Of a stretch of 15,911 bases of DNA, positions 8,958 to 15,911 are shown one piece after another. Origin of the DNA: Ichthyophonus hoferi (lineage: Eukaryota; Opisthokonta; Ichthyosporea; Ichthyophonida; Ichthyophonidae). The notes beneath the pieces are model-generated. The model was given only the letters and a program-made list of their open reading frames with translations. It was not told the DNA's origin and searched no databases. The stretch spans positions 34,438 through 50,348 of the forward strand of contig NAOQ01000026.1 in the NCBI GenBank assembly GCA_002751075.1. The letters run 5' to 3'. The position numbers were made by a program, and so were the translations under genes. Each line of letters starts with the position of its first letter. Position 1 is the stretch's first letter.

Positions 8958-11900
8958 GTCCGTATGATCATGTTTGTGTGGTTGTAATTTATGAATGTAA
9001 CTTGTTAAGGGCTATATAAATTGCTATTCTTTATTTATGAATACTTTACCTTATTACATATAGATATAAATTATGTTTAAATGAACTGCGTTGTTTATTA
9101 TACAATTATATTTAAGCAATGCTTGCTGGTTTCAATGATTATATGCATTTTGTTTCTCCATATAGATACATCAAAACCTTATGGCAAGGACACATACATC
9201 ACATACACATACACATACACATACACTTATATATAGCCTGTTCAAGCTTTGTTTCTTTGACCCTGTTCTATATTCTTTTAGTTCTTACCATATACAAAAA
9301 TAGTACATCGACACTTATAATTACACTTCTCTTCTACCTTTACCTACTATATTCTTTTATTATAGAATATACGTTATATATATTTATATTAATATTTTCT
9401 TTCACTACATATGTAGACATATGTGTACATAATCTGCCATATACAGTTAAATATAATCATAAACAGGAATACACAACACTGAGAAACCCACCATACACAG
9501 AGACACATATACACACATACATACACATACTTCATTTCTGTAATCTATTTTACACACTCCATATAACATTTCTCTTATCGTATATATGTTTTATATTATG
9601 GTAATTAACATTCATAATTACCAATAAAAATAATGAATTAAAAATATAAAGCATACAAGGAAATTACTGATAACTTTGATTACTTTATATGATGGCAATG
9701 ATAACAAGCCATTCATATTATTTGTTAATACATAGAGGGTGGGGTCTGTAGGCTTGCTCAATACTTTTCTATATAGAAATGCCTTTGCCTGATCCTGAAA
9801 TTTATCATGATGGTGGGGATCAAGAAAATATGACACAGCTATTGGTTGGTTTAGGCCAACACGTAGGGGCTATGCCGCAAGAGAGTCGGGCGACTAGGAT
9901 GGTATGTGGGTGAGTTAGTTAGATAGAGATAGATATAGGTATGCATATGTATAAAGGCATAAATAGAAATATATATAAATAGATAGATAGATAGATAGAT
10001 ATAGTTATATATGTAAGTATATAAGCATATATCTAGGTATATACATATAAGTATGGATATATATTTATATATGCATATCTCCTTCTTTATCTTTACATAG
10101 AATACACATAATTTTAAAATAATAGTAAAAGATTAATCAATCAATCCTGATTAGACCCACAACATCTCTCTGACAGATCCAATCAGCTACAACATCAAAG
10201 GTAGCAGCCAATGCTGCCCACTTATATCCAAACAGCAGCCAACCAATCAACTCGGTGTCACCCAAACTTAGAAGAACCTATCAGCGAACCAGAACACCTC
10301 CAGATGATACTTCTCAATTGGCTCAAGGGCGGCCCCAACCCCAAGGTGCATTACCCATTGGCGCAGTAGCAAGGGCCCCAGCGATGGAAAAACGTGAGGT
10401 TAAAAGCAGGTAGAGTGATTGTGATTATGTCGGTTGATAGGTAGGTGGGTAGGTGTACGTACATAGAACGTAAGATATAATATAGTACATGTATATATGT
10501 ATGTATACAAGTTGGTAAATTAAATACATATAGTCACAAACCAACCTACCATTATTCAATCTTATCGCCCTGTAATAAATTTATTAATATATCTACAGCC
10601 AGGAGTTTGACTTTGCTGGTCCCATAACCGGCAACCAACCAGCTTTGTCAAGTAAATCTTCTCCTACTTTTTCAAATAAATCGTCTCCCATGTGTTCATC
10701 TTCTTCGGATTTCATTAGTGAGTACATAGTAAACTTCTCTCTATATATCTATGTTGTTGCATTGTATTGCTCTATTTTTATATATTTTATTCTATTGTAC
10801 TAATATAGGCTAGTGAATTATATACATATTTGGCATTAATAAACACATACTTATTGATTTGTTCATAATCACGCCTGTACAGAGGAATCTATGCCATCTC
10901 ACAAGATGTCGTTAGGTAATCCCCGATCCAGTACAGAGTCCACCAGTAGTAAATCAGTATATACACATAGACGATCACGTACACTTGATTCAGATATAAC
11001 TTCTGATGTGATAAATGGGATGGCAAGCCTGAATATAGACACAACATCCATAATAGGCAAGCCCGATATATATAGTAATCGGCCCCCATCGTACAAATCA
11101 TCTATAGGTGCAAATAGTCGCCTGGCCACTATCGATTCAGCCGATTCTACGTCATCTGAGCCCTATTACACTGAGATATTGTCTGCTGACGTCAGCATCT
11201 CCTGCAAGTGTAAAGAAGCAATAAAATCGCCGGAAGGTCTGACCTCACCTAAAGCATCCAATGTCCTCCCATCGACACCCTTACCTACACCTGCACCTGC
11301 ACCTGTCCCATTGCCTTATAGTTCACACACATATAAAGGAGGTAAGCCAATTGTCCCTATTCGTCGTAAACACCTTCCACATCATTCGGCGGCCAATCAA
11401 GTAGGTACGCAGACGTCACAACCGTCCTATCCAATCCCGGTAGAGAGAGAAGATAAGCTAATTAAAAGGCATAGAAAAAAGGCCGTTGCTCTGTTTGCCT
11501 ATGCTGCTACCAAGACAGATGAGGTAGATGCCCGTGTATATGATATGGTTATATTGTATTGTACTGTATGGTATAGTATGATATTAAAGCGTATCGTATA
11601 GTATTGTATCGTATCATATGGTACTGTATTGTATTTTATGGTATTCTATTGCATTGCACCGTATTTTAGAGAATTGGATTGGATTGCTTTGTATTATAAT
11701 CTATTACATTACATTGACATCTAAAAGTTGAAGTAGGCATAACGGGGAAATTTCCATTATAATATCACGCTGAGTACTGATTTCAACTAATTGTCATTTT
11801 AGTTTAATTAAAAACATAACCTAAGCCGACTTTCATTAATAGAAACATGATTATTGCTTATGTTACAGAAATTACTACGTTAGTAAAGTTATTCATAATT

Positions 11901-14900
11901 ATTCGCGACTGATTTGTTGTTTAAGCTCTCCTATATGATAGCTTATTTAATAAGTTTTAATAATAAGATGCCGAAACGGAAGAATATCATGTTATATTAT
12001 TCTTAATTGATACCTGTAATTCGTTTAGTTTAAATTATAATTTAAATTATATATATTAACATATACCTTCCGGTTAGCTGTATTATAAGGAAATCATTTA
12101 CATAAACTGACCCTATCAATCTAAAAGGACAAAAAATTAAAGTTTATTATATAATACCTTAAAAGCCGCTATCTACTGTATAATCAACTAGGCCTACCCG
12201 ATCAAGCTATATTCAGTAATATTTCAATTGAAAATTAATTTTAATGTTATCATTTCATTTGCACAGTTGTCGTTTGAGCGAGGCCAGACTATCGAGTTAC
12301 TCTCTACACCCAATGAGGGATGGTGGCAGGGTCGTGGGCCAGAGGGTTGTGGTTGGTTCCCATCACCCTACGTACAGGAGTATGAGGGCGATATTGTACC
12401 CAAAATTGATGATGGTGGGTCTTGGTTTCACCGCGTGTGCCAGTTTTGTTTTTTGAAAAGAATATATATGTATGTGTAATGATGTGCTTAATGCACATTT
12501 GCGCATTTTATATTTATTGGTTTAAAGCTAAATATAGACTTCAATTTAAAAGCTCATATATATATATATATATATATATCCATTTTTATTGATGATGTTA
12601 TTATGATCTAGATGAAGAGGATACCATTGATGATATTCAACCAATGAGCACCAACGTGTTTTTAGATATAGACAAAAAGGGAACAACCGAGGTGTTACCA
12701 CAGGTATGTTTACGCTATATTATAGTTATATCGTTTATGGTATATATATGTGTGTATATATATATACTCCCAATTCCTATACGTCATCCATTGCTTCTAC
12801 ACATCTCTAAAATCTAATTTAGGGTGATTTGACCCATGCAATACATTTCTCTGCTTCGCACCATCAAACAACCAATAGTATATTTCCTCTATAGTTCATA
12901 AGGAAGCTGCATTTCATTATAATGAACCAGTGACTATCAATTATTCTCGTTTATTCCCATGACTATTGGGTTGATTTTCCTATATATGGAAAATGGAAAA
13001 ATTCTTATTAGTTAGTAACCATACAGTCCTGAAAACGATCTATTGTTTTTGTCGGTACGATCATGCATTATGATTGGACAATTTACATATCGTAGTCAAA
13101 TATAAATATTTCAATTAAATATCCCAGGAGGATAATTAAGATGTACCAATCAAATTAGAGATTGCAGATGAAATTATGCTTCAGTTTAGTTGCGGTAATA
13201 AGATCCATGCTTTAAAATTTAAAATTATTCAATCATCAACTCATGTATCATAGTCGCTCGCACTGACGTCATTTCCAACAATGAACAGGCTCAAGGAGTT
13301 GATGTTAACGGGTCATCACGTCATCGTAGATTACCACATGATCTGCAGGAGGATATTCGCACGACTTCTAAATGGAAACTAAGATCAGCAATGAGAATGC
13401 TTTTCTCCACTAATGCGTAAGATAGCTAGTGATAGTAATCATCTGATATTCTATGTATACAGAATAGATGATGCGTATTTAGAGAGAATATATTTCATTT
13501 GACTCCTAGATACACGAACACGAGATTTATATTATTGCATGGAATGATTGGGTATATGTATTGATGAACCAATCACACCACATGCATGAAGAGTGCAGTT
13601 GCTATCTATCTTCCTCCTATGACTATACGTTATGTATATTCTCTCCTTGTAAGCGTTGCTATATATGCAACAATATATATGTTTACTATGTTCTTGTGAG
13701 CCATATTACTGGCTTTCAATATTTATTATATTGTATCATACATACCATTCCATATATTAAATTAATAATTGCTATCCTTGTATTATAACATGATATAATA
13801 TATTAGGTATATACCTAAACCGTTATACTTATTAATATCTATTCTCTAATGCATCTATATTCATCAATCTACCTAGAGCACTATTATACTATCATACTAT
13901 AATACCATCGCACCCTTACACAGACTATCAACGTAACTAATTACATTATTTTTTCTCCCATCAACAGAAAGGAAAAGCAGACCGCACCTGGTAAGTGTAT
14001 ATCTTAATTTGGTAATCATATAATAATAACTTCATGTAATAGGTAAATACGGTATAGGTATCCGTTAGTTACAGTGATCTTATACGATCTTATTGGGTCT
14101 ATATCATTGCTTATATTATTATTAGCCTTATATTTCCCTTCATGTTTATCATGTTTTTTGTCCCTGTCTGTTTCTTCTATAACACTTCCCGCTGTATGTT
14201 TCCGTTGGTTATTGTACATTTGAAAATTATTGCCCATTGACTTAACCCTATTATGATTATTATTATTTATTATACACATTCCATACATTATTACCATTGT
14301 GCTGTATTTCAATAATCATAACCTCTGTAAACGTATGTATATGTATACAAATACATATTAAATTACACACGATTCACTCATAACTACTTCCTACACAATC
14401 CCTCTGCCCCTCTCCAATCTAGTAGCATGACACATGACCAATCATATTCCTTTCTTAACGTTAACCTCCTCTTCACAGTAGAGATAATAGATCGACCTCC
14501 TATTGAAGTAACGGATTATAGTACTTATAACATGTTTGCCATTTCAAATAAAATTAATGCCCGACGCAAAATTAGGTATGTCTCCACATCATAATCACGT
14601 GAACTAGACTCTCTCCTATTGGTGTAGTGTAGGGAGAACCCAGTTCTTATTGACCCTTTTTTATTTATGTATAGTTTTATATGGCCATTAAACATGTTAT
14701 ATTATATTATATTATATATTTATAGGCTTGTAGGATAGTATAAATGTAAAGTATAATTGAATAATCTATACTAATATAGTTTAATATTGTTCTGGCCTGG
14801 GGATGTTTACACCATATCCCAATTTATATATATATATATCCAATAGCATGTTAGTACTTTTAAATAACACCGTATTATTGGCTAATATATATATATACCT

Positions 14901-15634
14901 ACATGTAACACAGCTTGCCAAGCACTCTGCCATCCAATGCCATGCACATGCTGCCTGCAACCCAGGTAATGGTTGGCTTTCTCTTATAGCTTTTTATTGA
15001 TATTATTGGTGACTAGCTACCCTTTTTTAATATCATACCCCACTTTAATGCGAATTCTAATGACCAATTGTCTGTCTATACTACTTATATGTTATTTTGT
15101 GTATACATAAAGATATGCGCTCTTTTAATTATGTATGTTATAGTATAATATAATATGCTATGCGACGCTATCATACCAATTAAATGAAGAGTAAACAACA
15201 TACAGATTCGAAATTGTCCAATATCTCGTATTCATATAACTCATTCTCATACCTACCTACACCCACACCTACCTTTAGGCGATTGATATAAACAATCTAG
15301 CTGAGATTATAACCCGCCAACAAAATACCATTGAAAAACTAACCAATGATGTTGGCGTGTTAAAAGCATGGGTATGTATTTCCGTTCACACTATCTCCCT
15401 CTGTCTCTTTCTTCATATATATCTATATACATGTATGTGTATATATATGTACGTATATATTTTTCCTAAACATATACTAAACGTATATAACAAAACATAC
15501 ATATAGTTTCTCAAACAGTATGATGCGTATTTCTTTCTTACTCACAACTCACTGATCTTAAATATGATTGGTAGATTCAAAAAGAGCATAACCGTCGACC
15601 ATCTGATCAGGATCTACTAGTGGACCAGTTATAA
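8727..15634 (+). CDS. Gene B: PIX-like CH-SH3-coiled-coil protein without a RhoGEF domain (688 aa)
   Basis: Thirteen exons join with consistent phases: 8727..8957, 9752..9901, 10177..10409, 10599..10717, 10883..11523, 12267..12414, 12612..12703, 13289..13416, 13968..13990, 14479..14575, 14914..14965, 15279..15371, 15575..15634. Domains: CH about 5-120 (EGDILCQLFNKYQPGSI core); Ser/Pro linker with a proline run 374-389 and PIVPIR 400-405; SH3 443-497 (ALFAY, DELSF, EGWWQG, GWFPSPYV); acidic then basic linker; coiled coil 640-670 with I642, L645, I649, Q652, I656, L659, V663, L666, I670 at a/d; end VDQL. CH-SH3-coiled coil recalls PIX/Cool (ARHGEF6/7), but DH-PH is absent and no exon could hold it. 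Inferred role: cytoskeletal or adhesion scaffold that oligomerises through the coil and binds proline-rich partners through SH3. The start is chosen because the CH domain begins at once, as in PIX. Confidence 0.88.
8958..9751 (+). other. Gene B intron 1 (794 nt)
   Basis: It interrupts the CH domain. It contains an (ACATAC)n tract near 9201-9226 and a long chance frame rich in Tyr/His/Ile (9119-9604) produced by low-complexity T/C/A sequence. No gene within it. Confidence 0.8.
9201..9226. repeat. (ACATAC)n microsatellite
   Basis: Four uninterrupted hexamer units with partial units either side. Confidence 0.9.
9752..9901 (+). CDS. Gene B exon 2: second half of CH domain
   Basis: Fifty codons, phase 0 on both sides (GTCTGTAG|GCT to ATG|GTATGT). 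It begins ACSILFYIEMPLPDPEIY, then DQENMTQLLVGLGQHV, which is the expected last CH helix. The nearby AG at 9775-9776 would shift the frame, so 9752 is the supported acceptor. Being symmetric, the exon could be skipped in frame, but that would destroy the CH fold. Confidence 0.82.
9979..10000. repeat. (ATAG)n microsatellite
   Basis: Five full tetramer units in intron 2, embedded in a wider TATA/GTAT-rich low-complexity region (about 9915-10080). Confidence 0.92.
10177..10409 (+). CDS. Gene B exon 3: linker
   Basis: Open over its whole length between GACAG and AG|GTAGAG. It encodes a Ser/Gln/Pro/Ala-rich, probably disordered linker (residues 128-204 plus a split Ser codon) with basic clusters such as KLRRTYQRTR. 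Confidence 0.85.
10599..10717 (+). CDS. Gene B exon 4: serine-rich linker
   Basis: Acceptor CTACAG, donor GTGAGT. Phase 2 in and phase 1 out match both neighbours. It encodes serine-rich disordered sequence (residues 206-244). Confidence 0.85.
10883..11523 (+). CDS. Gene B exon 5: linker, proline run, start of SH3
   Basis: The largest exon (641 nt), from GTACAG to GAG|GTAGAT. It encodes Ser/Thr-rich linker, the STPLPTPAPAPVPLP run (a CCTGCA-type coding repeat), the class II SH3-ligand motif PIVPIR, a basic stretch and the first SH3 strand (ALFAYAATKTDE). The SH3 continues in exon 6 without loss of a residue. Confidence 0.92.
11553..11717. repeat. Degenerate pentanucleotide array (consensus ATTGT/ATNGT)
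   Basis: Thirty-three consecutive 5-mers can be read without an indel: ATTGT, ATTGT, ACTGT, ATGGT, ATAGT and so on to ATTGC, ATTAC, ATTGA. Most positions 1, 2 and 5 are A, T and T/C while the middle varies. It starts about 30 bp after the exon 5 donor. Confidence 0.82.
12029..12046. repeat. 18-bp perfect AT palindrome
   Basis: TTTAAATTATAATTTAAA is its own reverse complement. With pure A/T content this may be chance; cruciform potential is possible. Confidence 0.6.
12267..12414 (+). CDS. Gene B exon 6: rest of SH3 domain
   Basis: Begins LSFERGQTIELL, directly completing the DE|LSF motif of exon 5, and includes EGWWQG and GWFPSPYV. The ligand-pocket aromatics (W477, Y493) and P490 are present, so the SH3 looks functional. 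The donor is GTGGGT after one base of a split Asp codon. Confidence 0.92.
12556..12589. repeat. (AT)17 microsatellite
   Basis: Thirty-four bp of uninterrupted alternating A/T in intron 6, just upstream of exon 7. Confidence 0.95.
12612..12703 (+). CDS. Gene B exon 7: acidic linker
   Basis: From GATCTAG to CAG|GTATGT, with phases matching. It encodes an acidic stretch (DEEDTIDDI...) immediately after the SH3. In PIX proteins the DH domain would start near here, but no DH-like sequence is present. Confidence 0.85.
12704..13288 (+). other. Gene B intron 7 (585 nt)
   Basis: AT-rich. It holds CCAATCA-type heptamers at 13071 and 13146 and a perfect TGACGTCA at 13264-13271, close to the exon 8 acceptor. 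No DH-PH-coding exon is visible here, the place where PIX genes would need one. Confidence 0.8.
13289..13416 (+). CDS. Gene B exon 8: basic linker
   Basis: From GAACAG to GC|GTAAGA. It encodes 42 codons with basic patches (SSRHRRL and SKWKLRSAMRMLF). The second could form an amphipathic helix suited to a membrane or peptide partner, by inference only. Confidence 0.82.
13417..13967 (+). other. Gene B intron 8 (551 nt)
   Basis: AT-rich; two oppositely oriented CCAATCA heptamers at 13545-13551 and 13569-13575. The frame at 13561-13788 is low-complexity and not bounded by usable splice sites in phase. Confidence 0.75.
13968..13990 (+). CDS. Gene B exon 9: 23-nt microexon
   Basis: It encodes KEKQTAP flanked by split codons, between a strong acceptor (TCAACAG) and the consensus donor GTAAGT. 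It is required to keep exons 8 and 10 in frame: joining 8 to 10 directly gives a stop after about nine codons. Confidence 0.72.
13991..14478 (+). other. Gene B intron 9 (488 nt)
   Basis: AT-rich; contains an antisense chance frame (14016-14312) dominated by Asn, Lys and Ile codons, and CCAATCA at 14438-14444. Nothing else recognised. Confidence 0.75.
14479..14575 (+). CDS. Gene B exon 10: linker
   Basis: From CTTCACAG to AG|GTATGT, in phase. It encodes VEIIDRPPIEVTDYSTYNMF, then a basic segment (NARRKIR-like at the border). No known domain; it lies about where PIX proteins carry their GIT-binding region, but I see no clear match. Confidence 0.82.
14576..14913 (+). other. Gene B intron 10 (338 nt)
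   Basis: AT-rich, with an (ATTAT)n pentamer run near 14697-14716 and TA-rich tracts. No coding signal. Confidence 0.75.
14914..14965 (+). CDS. Gene B exon 11: short linker exon
   Basis: Fifty-two nt from AACACAG to CAG|GTAATG. The first base completes the split Ser codon, then 17 codons rich in Pro, Ser and Met follow. Phase 0 out matches exon 12. Confidence 0.75.
14966..15278 (+). other. Gene B intron 11 (313 nt)
   Basis: AT-rich, with a C/T/A-rich tract (CCTACACCCACACC) before the acceptor. No other feature seen. Confidence 0.75.
15279..15371 (+). CDS. Gene B exon 12: coiled coil
   Basis: Thirty-one codons, phase 0 both sides (CCTTTAG to TGG|GTATGT). It has a clean heptad pattern (I642, L645, I649, Q652, I656, L659, V663, L666). 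PIX proteins also end in a coiled coil, which trimerises them. The exon is symmetric, so in-frame skipping would give a monomeric isoform. Confidence 0.87.
15575..15634 (+). CDS. Gene B exon 13: C-terminus
   Basis: Acceptor GATTGGTAG, then 19 codons and TAA at 15632-15634. The last coil position (I670) is followed by a polar tail ending VDQL. With Asp at -2 and Leu at 0, this would fit a class III PDZ ligand; beta-PIX also ends in a PDZ ligand (ETNL), though of class I. Confidence 0.8.
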   Translation: MQKEHNRRPSDQDLLVDQL

Positions 15635-15689
15635 CTGGATATATATATATGCTCATGACCAACCATCATATATTCTCATTTTAAGTCCC

Positions 15690-15737
15690 CCAATCACTAT
15701 CACCTTTTAAAATCCAATCACTATCACCTTTTAAAAT
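15690..15737. repeat. Perfect 24-bp tandem duplication in the gene B 3' UTR/flank
   Basis: Units 15690-15713 and 15714-15737 are identical, each beginning CCAATCACTATCACC and ending in TTTTAAAAT. Identity without divergence suggests a recent slip or replication duplication, or an assembly artefact. Confidence 0.95.
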
Positions 15738-15879
15738 CACACCTCTAGTTAAAATCAGTTTTTCTAGCATTTATATATCACATAACATTCTAGAAACAGA
15801 GTAAATGTAAAAGTAAATATTATAGTTTAAATTATTCATTTGTATATTTTAAGACTGCAAGATTACTAGAATTTGATGG

Positions 15880-15911
<32 letters not shown>
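15880..15911. repeat. Terminal T15-A17 inverted homopolymer
   Basis: A T run directly followed by an A run at the very end of the window. It is self-complementary and could halt sequencing or assembly, so it probably marks a contig edge. Confidence 0.9.

Larger units (their letters stand above)
11524..12266 (+). other. Gene B intron 5 (743 nt, splits the SH3 domain)
   Basis: It carries the degenerate pentamer array at 11553-11717 and an 18-bp AT palindrome at 12029-12046. Otherwise AT-rich with no coding signal. Confidence 0.85.
15635..15911 (+). other. Gene B 3' UTR / downstream flank
   Basis: No AATAAA or ATTAAA is seen after the stop. Only weak variants such as AGTAAA (near 15800-15815) occur, so the cleavage site may lie beyond the window. 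It contains the 24-bp duplication and ends in T15 (15880-15894) followed by A17 (15895-15911). Confidence 0.6.

Noticed and set aside
9119-9604. 161-codon open frame
   Set aside because: It lies inside gene B intron 1 and is driven by ACATAC/TATA low complexity. The Tyr/His/Ile/Leu-rich product is not protein-like, and the true exon 2 (9752..9901) completes the CH domain.
9777-9901. Alternative exon 2 acceptor after ATATAG
   Set aside because: It would start 25 nt later, break the reading frame from exon 1 and delete the ACSILFYIE part of the CH domain.
10891-11129. Minus-strand frames opposite exon 5
   Set aside because: They are antisense shadows of a clearly coding exon with phase-matched borders and domain continuity.
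12228-12479. SH3 fragment as a stand-alone small protein
   Set aside because: The 5' part of this frame is intron. The SH3 is complete only when exon 5 (ending TKTDE) is joined to exon 6 (starting LSFERG).
14016-14312. 98-codon antisense frame in intron 9
   Set aside because: Composition is dominated by Asn/Lys/Ile as expected from AT-rich DNA, with no domain and no splice context. Treated as chance.

Overview
The window is AT-rich eukaryotic nuclear DNA. Its coding sequence is cut into many exons by spliceosomal introns with ordinary GT...AG borders, pyrimidine tracts and conserved reading phase. Two multi-exon genes lie on the + strand. The encoded domains (calponin homology, SH3, coiled coils, Ser/Pro/Gln-rich linkers) and medium-sized introns (165-1515 nt) fit an animal or close animal relative. 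An early-branching invertebrate such as a sponge is plausible, but the sequence alone does not settle the lineage.

Layout. (1) 1-300: the 3' part of an intron. (2) 301-3497: the last three exons of gene A (428 visible residues). It encodes a mostly disordered protein with a C-terminal coiled coil, a glutamine-rich patch and a basic tail; I do not recognise the family. (3) 3498-8726: about 5.2 kb with no gene I can support. It holds the 3' flank of gene A, a CCAAT/TATA-like cluster near 5786-5867, two small hairpins, microsatellites and the 5' flank of gene B. (4) 8727-15634: gene B, which I reconstructed as 13 exons and 12 introns. All phases agree and the product is 688 residues. (5) 15635-15911: its 3' UTR/flank, with a perfect 24-bp tandem duplication and a terminal T15-A17 tract that looks like a contig edge.

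Gene B is the main result. It encodes an N-terminal CH domain that most resembles that of the PIX/Cool proteins (ARHGEF6/7), a long Ser/Pro-rich linker with a PxxPxR motif, one complete SH3 domain, an acidic-to-basic linker and a clean C-terminal heptad coiled coil. That is the PIX outline without the catalytic DH-PH (RhoGEF) cassette: no exon between the SH3 and the coiled coil encodes it. This suggests a GEF-less, PIX-like scaffold, or a convergent CH-SH3-coiled-coil adaptor.

Other notable signals are a degenerate pentanucleotide array that keeps register for 33 units in intron 5, a 23-nt microexon whose skipping would frameshift the message, an upstream ORF overlapping the gene B start, and an apparent excess of CCAATCA/TGATTGG heptamers across the window. 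I saw no tRNA, rRNA, CRISPR array or recognisable intact mobile element.
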